This document shows positions 1 through 7,749 of a DNA stretch of 10,759 bases, piece after piece. How positions within the stretch are numbered: position 1 is the stretch's first letter; every line of letters begins with the position of its first letter. The DNA comes from Bordetella parapertussis. Lineage in GTDB: Bacteria > Cyanobacteriota > Cyanobacteriia > PCC-6307 > Cyanobiaceae. Under the pieces are notes generated by a model. It worked only from the letters and a program-made list of their open reading frames with translations. It ran no database searches and was not told where the DNA came from. The DNA is taken from positions 1 through 10,759 of the forward strand of contig CALPMR020000077.1 in assembly GCA_943324725.2 (NCBI GenBank), given 5' to 3'. Made by a program: the position numbers and the translations under genes.

Positions 1-21
1 CCTCCCGGCGACTTGTGAAAC

Positions 22-169
22 CTACAACACCGGCGGCTCGCGCCTCCTTCGTTGTAGATCGCCTCTTGGGTGCGGCTTCAGCCGCTCCGCTTGAGACTTG
101 GTGAACCTAGCAGCTCACCCGTTCCGCCCCTTCCTTGGTGTCTTCCAGATCGAGGTGATTCAACACCTC
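22..169 (-). other. Hairpin-rich segment, possible structured RNA
   Basis: Four inverted repeats crowd into about 150 bases. A 7-bp stem CTACAAC/GTTGTAG (22-28 with 51-57) encloses a 4-bp stem GGCG/CGCC (32-35 with 41-44). GCGGC/GCCGC (72-76 with 81-85) has a 4-base loop. GGTGA/TCACC (100-104 with 115-119) has a 10-base loop. GAGGTG/CACCTC (152-157 with 164-169) has a 6-base loop. No convincing coding frame covers the segment. The density of short stems recalls the ribozyme part of a group II intron, whose reverse transcriptase would lie left of the window if it ran on the minus strand. I could not find the diagnostic domain V or a GTGYG-type 5' end, so the intron reading is inference. A tRNA, 16S rRNA, RNase P RNA or tmRNA does not fit the bases seen. 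Strand is a guess. Confidence 0.25.
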
Positions 170-789
170 CTTCCTTCTGATCCGCCGTTGGAACGACTGC
201 TCGGTTTCCCGCGCAGTCCAAAAGATTACCACCCTTTGGGCCCACGACCCTCCCATCCGTACGTTCGCCATTGCCAATCCGGGCAATTTCAGCCCCTGAC
301 CTGCCGGAAGGGCGAGATCGCAGCCTGGTGATGCCGTTCAAAAGCCTTATGGCAGCTTGATTCCTACCTTCGGAACCGCTTGGAGGCCCAACGAGGATCT
401 CGATCGGAACCCCCATGCCGCCACCGAGCCCCACAGGTGAGTGATTGCTGACACAGAAGCGATCAAGCCTGGAGGCATCCCGCTCTGTACGGGGCCTGCG
501 GCCATCAGCACCGTCCCTGAACGCCTCGATCAGCGCCTGGAAGCGGCTGCAACCAGCCCCCAGCTCGGCGGAAAGGGCAACCAGAGATTTGCCATGGCGG
601 AGCCTGATGGGATGCCACCCACCCCCACCCAGGCCATCGACCGGGACGTTCGGGCGCTTGTGGGCTGCAGCCAGCACGCTCCTGGGCCTGTGGCCGGACT
701 CCTTGATCGCGGCGGCGGCCGTAGCTGCGAGGCTGGACACGATCACTCAGCCTGGCCTGGGCACCTGCCAGCGCGAAGGTGCATCGCCA
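170..789. other. Gene-poor stretch, no recognisable product
   Basis: Several frames are open here on both strands, as expected of GC-rich DNA, but none gives a protein family I recognise. The longest is a minus-strand frame from 746 down to 78 (222 aa). It has no obvious ribosome binding site and is Gly/Arg/Pro-rich in its second half. Near 540-610 it contains a short patch (KSLVALSAELGAGCSRFQAL) that loosely resembles the helix-turn-helix start of a transposase, followed by nothing transposase-like. A decayed insertion element or intron remnant is possible. The neutral invertase-like gene that I recall downstream of petD in marine picocyanobacteria is not seen here. Confidence 0.3.
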
Positions 790-819
790 ATAAAAAAGCC
801 GCGGGCTGAGCCGCGGCTT
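790..819 (-). terminator. Rho-independent terminator of petB-petD
   Basis: On the minus strand a perfect 9-bp GC-rich stem (AAGCCGCGG at 811-819 pairing with CCGCGGCTT at 796-804) closes a 6-base loop and runs into a T-tract (six A on the plus strand, 792-797). It lies 38 bases past the petD stop codon and is oriented to end the leftward petB-petD transcript. This is the clearest intrinsic terminator in the window. Confidence 0.88.
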
Positions 820-857
820 GATGGATTGGGAACGAAACCGGTTCAAACCGTCAAAGT

Positions 858-1340
858 TCAGAAAAGGCCAAGCGTGAGGGACTTGTCGATCGGCAGAGCG
901 GCACCGATGCCCAGATAGATGGTGAAGAAAGTGCCGAACAGGAAGGCGGCCATGGCAACAGGCCGGCGAAACGGGTTCTGGAACTTGTTGAAGCTCTCGA
1001 TGAAGGGGATCAACATGAGCCCCAAGGGAATCATCGTCTGCAGGGCGATGCCCAGCAGCTTGTTCGGAACCACCCTCAGGATCTGGAAGACCGGATAGAG
1101 GTACCACTCGGGGAGGATCTCAAGCGGCGTGGCAAAGGGATCGGCCTTATCAAGCAACATGGCCGGATCAAGGACCGCCAGGCCGACGATGCAGGCGAAG
1201 GTCCCCATGATGACCACGGGAAAGATGTAGAGCAGGTCGTTGGGCCAGGCCGGCTCGCCGTAATAGTTGTGACCCATGCCCTTGGCCAGTTTGGCCCGCA
1301 GCTTGGGATCGGTGAGATCAGGCTTCTTGAGGATGTGCAT
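858..1340 (-). CDS. petD: Cytochrome b6f complex subunit IV
   Basis: PetD is the 17-kDa subunit IV of the thylakoid cytochrome b6f complex. It corresponds to the C-terminal half of mitochondrial cytochrome b and helps build the quinol-oxidising (Qo) site. The 160-aa product has the usual length and the expected landmarks: an N-terminal stretch with HILKKPDL and [13 protein letters not shown], the Qo-site [13 protein letters not shown] near residues 77-89, and three hydrophobic membrane spans (about residues 36-56, 92-112 and 128-150). It starts at an ATG 43 bases after the petB stop and is followed by a strong terminator, so it is the last gene of a two-gene petB-petD operon. No Shine-Dalgarno sequence is evident before the ATG. 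No missing key residues were noticed. Identification is very secure. Confidence 0.97.
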   Translation of the reverse strand: MHILKKPDLTDPKLRAKLAKGMGHNYYGEPAWPNDLLYIFPVVIMGTFACIVGLAVLDPAMLLDKADPFATPLEILPEWYLYPVFQILRVVPNKLLGIALQTMIPLGLMLIPFIESFNKFQNPFRRPVAMAAFLFGTFFTIYLGIGAALPIDKSLTLGLF

Positions 1341-1383
1341 GGTTCAAAGCGCGTGGGTGCAGCGTAGGCGGACTGACGGCGGT

Positions 1384-2064
1384 TCAGAGGGGACCGGAGA
1401 TGCCCTGCTTACGGATCATCAGAAAGTGGATCAGCATGAACACGGCCAGCAGCCAGGGCAGCACAAAAGTGTGCAGGCTGTAGAAGCGCGTGAGCGTGGA
1501 CTGACCGACGCTCTCACCGCCGCGCAGCAGCTCGACCATGAAATCGCCGATGACCGGTACGGCTGCAGGGACGCCGCTGACGATCTTGACGGCCCAGTAA
1601 CCCACCTGATCCCAGGGGAGCGAGTAGCCGGTGACGCCGAAGGAAACGGTGATGACCGCCATGGTGACGCCGGTGACCCAGGTGAGCTCGCGGGGGCGCT
1701 TGAAACCGCCGGTGAGATACACCCGGAAGACATGCAGGATCAGCATCAGCACCATCATCGAGGCGCTCCAACGATGCACCGAGCGGATCAGCCAGCCAAA
1801 GCTGACATCCGTCATCAGGTATTCAACCGAGGTGTAGGCCTCCACCACCGTCGGCTTGTAGTAGAAGGTCATCGCAAAGCCAGTGGCGAACTGGATCAGG
1901 AAGCAGACCAGGGTGATGCCGCCGAGGCAATAGAAGATGTTGACGTGCGGGGGCACGTACTTCGCCGAGACGTCATCGACGATGGCCTGGATTTCCAGAC
2001 GTTCGTCGAACCAGTTGAAAACCGGGTTTTTGGCGTCGGGTGCGGCAGGAGACGAGTTCGCCAT
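1384..2064 (-). CDS. petB: Cytochrome b6
   Basis: PetB is the di-haem subunit of the thylakoid cytochrome b6f complex and carries electrons between the two quinone sites. The 226-aa product has the full pattern: [12 protein letters not shown] with the Cys that binds the extra c-type haem, the haem-ligand histidines in SVHRWSASM and LILHVFRVY, the pair in SLHTFVLPW and [11 protein letters not shown], and the end QGISGPL. Four membrane helices are visible. The frame is open 29 codons further upstream, but the ATG at 2064 begins MANSSP, the usual N-terminus of picocyanobacterial PetB, and is preceded by a weak AAGG. Compared with the 218-aa form I remember from marine Synechococcus there are about eight extra residues (around AAPDAKNP) between MANSSP and the conserved F-x-W-F-x-ERLEIQ. 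First gene of the petB-petD operon, divergent from ctpA. Confidence 0.97.
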   Translation of the reverse strand: MANSSPAAPDAKNPVFNWFDERLEIQAIVDDVSAKYVPPHVNIFYCLGGITLVCFLIQFATGFAMTFYYKPTVVEAYTSVEYLMTDVSFGWLIRSVHRWSASMMVLMLILHVFRVYLTGGFKRPRELTWVTGVTMAVITVSFGVTGYSLPWDQVGYWAVKIVSGVPAAVPVIGDFMVELLRGGESVGQSTLTRFYSLHTFVLPWLLAVFMLIHFLMIRKQGISGPL

Positions 2065-2115
2065 GCAGCCTTGGGACTTGGGTTGCGAGAGTCTACCGAT
2101 CGTCCTGACCCTCCT
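2065..2115. promoter_or_regulatory. Divergent spacer between petB and ctpA
   Basis: Only 51 bases separate the petB ATG from the proposed ctpA GTG, so any promoters for both directions must share this space or reach into the opposite gene. On the minus strand TAGACT (2095 down to 2090) could serve as a -10 box for petB, but no good -35 box sits at the right distance. No convincing box is seen for ctpA. A petB leader RBS-like AAGG ends four bases before its ATG. Weak evidence; the location is meaningful mainly because of gene orientation. Confidence 0.3.
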
Positions 2116-3432
2116 GTGAGCGAAGCCGCCCCACCTCCGAGCCCTGCTCAACCCTTTGCAACAGGGGCTCGCCGCCGGCTGGGAGGCCTGTTCAGCCTGC
2201 TGGCCGTGATCGGGCTGCTGTTGCCCGTCGCCGAGGGCCCTGCCCTGATGGCCCCGCGGCCTCTCCTGGCCCTCAGCGATGTTCAGGCGCTGGTGGTGGA
2301 CGCCTGGCGGCTGGTCAACCAGAGCTACGTGGATCCCTCACGGCTGGAGGCGGTGCAGTGGCGGAAGGTGCGCCAGAAGGCACTTGAAAAGTCGATCGTC
2401 AGCTCCTCCCAGGCCTACGACGCGATCGAGGCGATGCTGGAGCCGATCGGCGACCCCTACACCCGCTTGATGCGACCCGCCGACTTCGGCAGCCTGCAAT
2501 CGAACACCCGCGGCACGGTCAGTGGCGTGGGACTTCAGCTGGGCCTGCGGGCCAGCGACCAGGCGATCGTGGTGATCGCTCCCCTGGCTGGCTCGCCGGC
2601 GGCCGAGGCCGGCATCGCCTCCGGCAGTGAGCTGGTGAGTGTGAACGGTCGCAACAGCAAGGAGCTGGGCCTGGAGGCCACCGCCTCCAGCCTGCGCGGG
2701 GACGCCGGCAGCGAGGTGATCGTGACCCTGATCGCCCCGGGCAATGAGCGACCGAAGGAGACCGTGCTGAAACGGCGGCAGGTGGATCTCCAGCCGGTGC
2801 GTCCCAGCCGGGTGATCCGCGATGGTCACCGGCTCGGGGTGCTGCGCATCACCCAGTTCAGTGAGCAGGTTCCCCTCCAGGTGCGGGATGCCCTGATCGC
2901 CTTCAGCCAGGCGCCTGCGGCTCAGAGGCCGATCGAAGGCCTGCTGCTCGATCTGCGCAACAACTCCGGTGGCCTGGTTCAAGCGGGTCTGGCCGTGGCC
3001 AACAACCTGCTGGACGCGGAAGCGATCGTGGAAACCCAGGACCGCGGCGGCCTCAGTGATCGCCAGGTGGCCGCAGCCGGCAGCCTCTACGCCGGACCGA
3101 TGCTGACCCTGGTGAATGGCGGCACGGCCAGCGCCAGCGAAATTCTGGCCGGGGCCCTGCAGGACAGCGGCCGCTCGCCCCTGGCCGGCAGCCGCACCTA
3201 TGGCAAAGGCCTGATCCAGACCCTGATCCCGCTCGGTGATGGCAGCGGCCTGGCCGTGACGGTGGCCCGCTATCTCACTCCGAGCGGTCGCGACATTCAG
3301 GACCTGGGCATCGAACCGGACCTGTCACTGCCGGAACCGGAGCCCCTCAATCCAGGCGGCGATGACGACAGCTGGCTGGAGCAGGCCGAAGCGCTGCTGG
3401 TGCAGGCCATCGAGGCGGCGGCTGCACCATGA
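2116..3432 (+). CDS. ctpA: Carboxyl-terminal processing protease CtpA
   Basis: CtpA is an S41-family serine protease of the cyanobacterial lumen or periplasm that trims the C-terminal extension of the photosystem II D1 precursor so the manganese cluster can assemble. The 438-aa product has an N-terminal Arg-rich and hydrophobic signal/anchor (about residues 15-45), an N-terminal helical part, a PDZ domain (about 133-215, opening [12 protein letters not shown]), and the S41 domain. The catalytic dyad is visible as Ser339 in GTASASEI and Lys364 in YGKGLIQT, the standard 25-residue spacing. The frame stays open far upstream, antisense to petB, but that part looks unlike protein. GTG at 2116 is the best start because the signal region begins soon after it; ATG at 2248 would remove it. 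No clear ribosome binding site. It overlaps the HD gene by 4 nt (ATGA), implying co-translation. Confidence 0.93.
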   Translation: MSEAAPPPSPAQPFATGARRRLGGLFSLLAVIGLLLPVAEGPALMAPRPLLALSDVQALVVDAWRLVNQSYVDPSRLEAVQWRKVRQKALEKSIVSSSQAYDAIEAMLEPIGDPYTRLMRPADFGSLQSNTRGTVSGVGLQLGLRASDQAIVVIAPLAGSPAAEAGIASGSELVSVNGRNSKELGLEATASSLRGDAGSEVIVTLIAPGNERPKETVLKRRQVDLQPVRPSRVIRDGHRLGVLRITQFSEQVPLQVRDALIAFSQAPAAQRPIEGLLLDLRNNSGGLVQAGLAVANNLLDAEAIVETQDRGGLSDRQVAAAGSLYAGPMLTLVNGGTASASEILAGALQDSGRSPLAGSRTYGKGLIQTLIPLGDGSGLAVTVARYLTPSGRDIQDLGIEPDLSLPEPEPLNPGGDDDSWLEQAEALLVQAIEAAAAP

Positions 3433-4673
3433 GTCAACGCACGTATCACGATCCCCTGCATGGGGCGATCAGCCTCGATCACGCCGAACCGGCCGAAGCC
3501 CTGGCCATCGACCTGATCGACACCGCCCCGTTCCAGCGGCTGCGGCGGATCCGCCAGCTCGGCACCGCCTACCTCACCTTCCAGGGGGCTGAATCCAGCC
3601 GCTTCACCCATTCGCTCGGGGTGCTGCACCTGGCCCGGATGGCCCTCGACCATCTGCTGCGCCTGGAACCGACCCTGGTGGAGCACCGCAGCGCCCTCTA
3701 TGCGGCTGCCCTGCTCCACGACGTCGGCCACGCTCCCTTCAGCCATTCCGGTGAGGAGATGTTCGGCCTGCGCCATGAGACCTGGTCGGGACGGCTGATC
3801 CGGGAGCATCCAGCCCTGCACGACCGACTCGAAGCCGAACGACCCGGCCTGGCCGATGAGGTGGCTGATCTGCTCCAACATGGCCGCCACCCTTGCGGCG
3901 CCGTCAAGGCCCTGGTCAGCAGCCAGCTCGACTGTGATCGCCTCGACTACCTGCTGCGCGACAGCCTCAGCACCGGCACCAGCTATGGCCAGCTGGATCT
4001 CGAGCGGATCCTGGCCAGCCTCACCCTCGCCCCGGACGGCAATCTGGCGGTGCACCCCAAGGGCCTCCTGGCCGTGGAGCACTACCTGGTGGTGCGCCAA
4101 CTGATGTATCGCACCGTGTACAACCACCGGCTCAACGTGGTCAGCACCTGGCTGCTGATGCGTGTCGTTTCAGTGGCGAGGCGACTGGGAGCGGCCCTGG
4201 TCTGGGCCGATGGGCCGATGGCTCGCTGGCTCTGGCAGGCGGATTCACTGACGATCGGGGACTTTCTGGCCAACGACGACATCCGCACCGGCTACCACCT
4301 GGCCCGCTGGCGCGAAGAGGGTCCGGCCGAACTGGCCGATCCCTGCCGCCGTCTGCTGGATCGCCAGCTGCTGCGCGCCACCGATGTCAGTGATCGGCCC
4401 AGCGGCGAACGGCTGGAGCTGCTGGCCGTGGCCCGGCAACTGGCATCGGCTGCAGGCCTGGAGCCGGAGGGCTGCTGCGGCCTGCAACAGCGATCCAGTC
4501 GGGGGTACAACGTCTACAAGGGGGGTCTGCGGCTCTGGGATGGCCGGCGACTGGAGGCCCTGGAGCAGCGCTCCGCCCTGGTGGACACCCTGGCCCAGGC
4601 TCAGCAGAGCGCCTGGCTGATTCACCCCGTCGAGATCAGCCAGGCCCTGGCACAGCGGCTGCTGCAGGATTGA
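3429..4673 (+). CDS. HD-domain phosphohydrolase (SAMHD1/dGTPase-like)
   Basis: A metal-dependent phosphohydrolase of the HD superfamily, in the cytosolic group that includes dGTPases, SAMHD1 and bacterial YdhJ-type proteins. The 414-aa product opens with the family signature DPLHGAI and FQRLRRIRQLG and keeps all four predicted metal ligands: His61 (SSRFTHSLGV), His97-Asp98 (LLHDVGHAPFSH) and Asp170 (SQLDCDRLDYLLRD). The catalytic core spans roughly residues 1-250; the C-terminal 150 residues are family-typical but poorly characterised. The natural substrate is not known from the sequence; a (d)NTP or other nucleotide is the reasonable guess. Its ATG overlaps the ctpA stop by 4 nt, so the two are probably translationally coupled, and minC follows within 60 bases. 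As I recall, the ctpA-HD-min order is shared with marine Synechococcus and Prochlorococcus. Confidence 0.9.
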   Translation: MSQRTYHDPLHGAISLDHAEPAEALAIDLIDTAPFQRLRRIRQLGTAYLTFQGAESSRFTHSLGVLHLARMALDHLLRLEPTLVEHRSALYAAALLHDVGHAPFSHSGEEMFGLRHETWSGRLIREHPALHDRLEAERPGLADEVADLLQHGRHPCGAVKALVSSQLDCDRLDYLLRDSLSTGTSYGQLDLERILASLTLAPDGNLAVHPKGLLAVEHYLVVRQLMYRTVYNHRLNVVSTWLLMRVVSVARRLGAALVWADGPMARWLWQADSLTIGDFLANDDIRTGYHLARWREEGPAELADPCRRLLDRQLLRATDVSDRPSGERLELLAVARQLASAAGLEPEGCCGLQQRSSRGYNVYKGGLRLWDGRRLEALEQRSALVDTLAQAQQSAWLIHPVEISQALAQRLLQD

Positions 4674-4729
4674 TCGGAGGACGGACGCGGCGGCTCCGCC
4701 TAGGTTTCGCTCGACCGCGCCTTGCGTTG

Positions 4730-5413
4730 ATGGCCGCCGTAATCATCCCGGCGTTGGCCCCGCAGCAGTGCCACGAGCTGAGGCTGCCCGGCGGGACAGG
4801 CGTGGCCAGCGCCCGGCAGGAGGTGACTTACGCCCTCGGGGGCCAGAAGCTTCAGGGCCGCCTGCTGCTCGACGCCGGCGACTGGCTGTTGCGCCTGCCG
4901 GAGTTGCGTGATCTGCTGCAGCTGTTGCTGCGCCGAGAGCTGCAGCTGGTACGCGTGCGCGCCCGGCAACCCGAAACCCTGGTGGCCGCCGCAGCCCTCG
5001 GACTGGAGACCGAGGCGGCGGCTCCAGCGGCGCTGGCCTCAGAGCCTGACGAGGCGAGCACACCGGACGATGGACTGACGATCCACCGGGGCACCCTGCG
5101 CTCCGGCGACCATCTGCAGAGTCAGGGCTCGGTGCTGCTGCTGGGGGATGTGAACCCTGGAGCCAGGATCAGTGCCGGTGGCCATGTGCTGGTGTGGGGG
5201 CGCTTGCGGGGCGTGGCCCACGCGGGCGTGGGAGGTGATCGCCAGGCCCGGATCGTGGCCCTGCAGCTGCGGCCCCTGCAGCTGCGCATCGCCGATGCAG
5301 TGGCCCGGGGGCCAGCCGATCCGCCTGGGGCGGGCCAGGCCGAAACAGCGCACCTGGTGAATGGCGAGATCCGCATCGATCCTGCCTCACCCAGCTGGCC
5401 CTTGGGTGCCTGA
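4730..5413 (+). CDS. minC: Septum site-determining protein MinC
   Basis: MinC is the FtsZ-polymer inhibitor of the Min system; MinD carries it to the membrane and it blocks division away from midcell. The 227-aa product has a divergent N-terminal domain (about 1-85, QEVTYALGGQKLQGRLLLDA...), an Ala/Glu-rich linker (about 85-115) and the C-terminal beta-helix that binds MinD (about 116-205) with recognisable LRSGDHLQSQGSVLLLGDVN, PGARISAGGHVLVWGRLRG and AHAG motifs. The frame can also start at a TTG (4670) overlapping the HD stop, adding 20 Arg/Leu-rich residues. I prefer ATG 4730, whose product starts MAAVIIP; a purine-rich GGAGGA at 4676-4681 is too far to decide. Unlike the usual arrangement, minD does not follow: a cassette on the other strand intervenes. 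Confidence 0.88.
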   Translation: MAAVIIPALAPQQCHELRLPGGTGVASARQEVTYALGGQKLQGRLLLDAGDWLLRLPELRDLLQLLLRRELQLVRVRARQPETLVAAAALGLETEAAAPAALASEPDEASTPDDGLTIHRGTLRSGDHLQSQGSVLLLGDVNPGARISAGGHVLVWGRLRGVAHAGVGGDRQARIVALQLRPLQLRIADAVARGPADPPGAGQAETAHLVNGEIRIDPASPSWPLGA

Positions 5414-5490
5414 AGCCCAGGCTGCCTGGCGGACCTTGGGGAAGTGCCCAGCGGGCCACCGAACGGAAGCCAGCCGGCGGCATTCAGGAC

Positions 5491-6201
5491 TCAGCGATTG
5501 ATCACCCCGAGCCCCCCCAGGACACCGGCAAAGGCCATGAACCACAGCGGTGAAATGCGGCTGCGCAGCATCAGCACACAAACAACCAGCGACACCATGA
5601 CACCGGCGGCATTGGTATCGGCCGTGTGCAGGATCTTGATGCCGACCTCAAACAGGATGCCAAGCGTGATCGGGCCGAGGCCGCGCTCAAAGGCGATGCG
5701 CCAGGGAGAGTGCCTGAGCCGGTTCCAGCTGAGGCAGGCCGCCACCATCACCAGGGTGGACGGCAGCAGGATGGCCAGCTCGGCGCCGTAGCCGCTGAGC
5801 AAGGCCCACCAGGGACCCTCGGGCCAGGCGGCCCCCAGGCCGAGCAGCCCCACCAGCATCGAACTGGGCCCGGGCGCCGCTTCGGCCAGGGCATAGAGAT
5901 CGGCGAATTGGGAGGGGCTGAGCCAGCAGAACTGATGAACGCTGATGTGCTGGTATTCGCTCAGCAGGGTGTTGCCACCACCGAGGGAGAACAGGGACAG
6001 GCCCAGGAAGGTGCCGAGCACCTGCAGCAGATGGCCCAGATCGGTGAGCGAGGTGGGTGTGCACTGAGTGGAAGCGGCGGCGCTGGCGGCCGCCGTAACC
6101 GAAGCGGGGACCATGGCTGGATCGGGGACCGTGGCTGAGACTGAGGCCGTGGCAGACACAACTGTGGCCATGGCCGTGGTCAGCAGCGACGAGAGACTCA
6201 T
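5491..6201 (-). CDS. CHR-family transporter half, second gene of pair
   Basis: A single-domain member of the CHR (chromate ion transporter, ChrA) family, an inner-membrane anion transporter. The 236-aa product has the CHR signature FSLGGGNTLL, a WLSPSQFADLYALAEAAPGPSSML motif (about residues 95-115) and several hydrophobic spans to the C-terminus. Families with one CHR domain normally work as a pair of different genes, matching the neighbour that overlaps it by 4 nt (ATGA at 6198-6201). Residues 1-50 are odd: almost entirely Ala, Thr, Val, Ser and Pro, unlike CHR proteins, and the domain begins only near residue 55. The ATGA overlap supports this start all the same. Whether the substrate is chromate, sulfate or something else cannot be told from sequence. 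Its stop faces minC convergently across 77 bases without an intrinsic terminator. Confidence 0.85.
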   Translation of the reverse strand: MSLSSLLTTAMATVVSATASVSATVPDPAMVPASVTAAASAAASTQCTPTSLTDLGHLLQVLGTFLGLSLFSLGGGNTLLSEYQHISVHQFCWLSPSQFADLYALAEAAPGPSSMLVGLLGLGAAWPEGPWWALLSGYGAELAILLPSTLVMVAACLSWNRLRHSPWRIAFERGLGPITLGILFEVGIKILHTADTNAAGVMVSLVVCVLMLRSRISPLWFMAFAGVLGGLGVINR

Positions 6202-6758
6202 GGCTGACCCTGGGACTTCGCTGACCGCGGCCAGTACCAGGCCATCGCCAGGGGCCCGGCGATCAGCACCACCGGAACCAGCCGGACATGGAAGAACTCC
6301 ATCGCCACAAAGGTGGCGGCGGCCAGCAACAGGGCCACTGGATCCTTCCAGTACTGATCAAGAATCTTGAAGCCCATCGACAGGGCCATGCCGGCGGCCG
6401 CGGCCACCACCCCGGCCAGCACGCGATCCACCGCCGGCAACGTGTGGAAGGAGAAGTAGGCCACACCCAGCAGCATCAGCAGGGTGAAGGGCACCAGCAA
6501 CATTCCCGCCATCGCCACCAGGGCGCCGCTGAGGCCATGGAAGGCGGTGCCGATGTAGACGGCCATGTTGATCTGATTCGGCCCGGGGAACAGCCGCGCC
6601 ACCGTCAGACCCGTGAGGAACTCCTCATTGCTGAGCCAGCCCCTTTGCTCGACCACGATCCTCTGGCTCCAGGCCGAGAGACCACCGCCGAAGGCCGAAA
6701 GGGCCACCTGGAGCATGCCGATGAACAGGTCCCGATGACTGGGGGGCTGCTCATTCAT
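6198..6758 (-). CDS. CHR-family transporter half, first gene of pair
   Basis: The partner single-domain CHR-family membrane protein, 186 aa, the usual size for the short-chain type. It opens with FIGMLQVALSAFGGGLSAWSQ and has WLSNEEFLTGLTVARLFPGPNQINMAVYIG (about residues 39-70), which matches the conserved CHR W-L-x-x-x-x-F and F/L-PGP motif, followed by hydrophobic spans. A TTG two codons upstream (6764) is another possible start, but ATG 6758 overlaps the PLD stop as ATGAATGA (8 nt), a good coupling arrangement. With the next gene it likely forms one heteromeric transporter for an oxyanion; chromate efflux is the textbook role of the family, but sulfate-linked roles are described too, and the substrate here is unknown. 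Confidence 0.86.
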   Translation of the reverse strand: MNEQPPSHRDLFIGMLQVALSAFGGGLSAWSQRIVVEQRGWLSNEEFLTGLTVARLFPGPNQINMAVYIGTAFHGLSGALVAMAGMLLVPFTLLMLLGVAYFSFHTLPAVDRVLAGVVAAAAGMALSMGFKILDQYWKDPVALLLAAATFVAMEFFHVRLVPVVLIAGPLAMAWYWPRSAKSQGQP

Positions 6759-7749
6759 GGACAAAGTGGGGATCCGGGGGCAGTTCGCCCTCTTCGTGCA
6801 TGCTCGGATCGAGAGGGTCGGGGGTGATGTACTTCTTGGCTGCGTTCCAATCGGCCTCGAACACCAGCTTCAGACGCTCAATCACCTCGGGAGCATCGCT
6901 TTCAATCCCTAACTCGCGGCGCAGATCAAAGGCACTGCGATCGATGTTCATCGAGCCGGTCTGGGCGTAGAGACCATCGACCAGAATCAATTTGGCGTGC
7001 AGCTTGAGGTGCTTCTGGCGACGGACCTTGACGCCGAAGCGCTGCATGATCCGCAGCGATGAGAAGGTGTCATAGATATCCCAGTCGCTGATGCCGTGCT
7101 TGCCGCCGCAGAGCACCCGCACCTTGACGCCCCGATCGCGGGCGCAGACGATTCGCTCGAGGATCACCGCATCGACGAACTTGGGGTGCTGAATCCAGAG
7201 AGTGCTGGTGGCGGCATCGATGATGCGCGCCATCTGGCCACGGCTGTGGGCACTGCTCCAGACCAGGCCGATATCGAGAGCGGGGGCGAAGAAGGTGCGA
7301 TGCCAGTCCGCCTCGAAACCGGCGATCACCTGAGCCACCACGACCGGATTCTCGCTGACGATGCCGTAATCGCGGGTTTCGGTGAAGTACTTGTCCGAGA
7401 GGTTGAAGGTGGCAATCAGGGCCGCCTGCTGGTCGATCACCATCGACTTCTCATGGGTGACCGGGAAGGCCTCGGAAGTCCAGGCGGTCTCGATGCCCGC
7501 GGCCTGCAGGCGGGCGAAGGCCTCATCATTCCAGCGATCGCCGCCGGAGGTGTGGGGGTTGAGCATCACCCTCACCTGCACCCCCCGCTCGCGGGCCCGC
7601 TGCAGGGCCTGCTCGATGTCTTCGGACTGCAGCTTGAACTGCTTGAGCAACAGCTGCTCGCGGGCCGCATCGATCAGCTCCACAACGGAGCGACAGCCGT
7701 CGTCGGGCATGACCACCAGACGCTGATGGAGATGAAGAAGTTCGGCCAT
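6751..7749 (-). CDS. PLD-family protein with two HKD motifs
   Basis: A phospholipase D superfamily protein (phosphodiester hydrolase or transferase, a group that includes cardiolipin synthases and nucleases). The 332-aa product has two complete H-x-K-x4-D motifs: His99-Lys101-Asp106 (THEKSMVID), followed by ATFNLSDKYFTETRDYGI, and His251-Lys253-Asp258 (KLHAKLILVD), followed by GSMNIDRSAFDLRRELGI. Each half thus carries the expected Asn and downstream acidic residues, so it should be active. There is no signal peptide or membrane segment, which argues against a classical cardiolipin synthase and suggests a cytosolic or peripheral enzyme; the substrate is unknown. The C-terminus is acidic and Pro-rich. 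ATG 7749 is chosen over a TTG four codons upstream. It is the first gene of the leftward cassette and overlaps the first CHR gene by 8 nt. Confidence 0.88.
   Translation of the reverse strand: MAELLHLHQRLVVMPDDGCRSVVELIDAAREQLLLKQFKLQSEDIEQALQRARERGVQVRVMLNPHTSGGDRWNDEAFARLQAAGIETAWTSEAFPVTHEKSMVIDQQAALIATFNLSDKYFTETRDYGIVSENPVVVAQVIAGFEADWHRTFFAPALDIGLVWSSAHSRGQMARIIDAATSTLWIQHPKFVDAVILERIVCARDRGVKVRVLCGGKHGISDWDIYDTFSSLRIMQRFGVKVRRQKHLKLHAKLILVDGLYAQTGSMNIDRSAFDLRRELGIESDAPEVIERLKLVFEADWNAAKKYITPDPLDPSMHEEGELPPDPHFVHE

Noticed and set aside
1276..2115. Open plus-strand frame extending ctpA about 280 codons upstream, antisense to petB and part of petD
   Set aside because: It is rich in His, Asp, Gln and Arg in the manner of antisense frames, ctpA homology and the signal region begin only after 2116, and petB/petD are certain on the other strand.
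3297..4127. 276-aa minus-strand open frame across the HD gene
   Set aside because: It is antisense to a gene with all HD motifs in place and shows no family of its own.
5417..5429. CCAGG-ctg-CCTGG hairpin after minC as a terminator
   Set aside because: The stem is 5 bp with a 3-base loop and no T-run follows on either strand.
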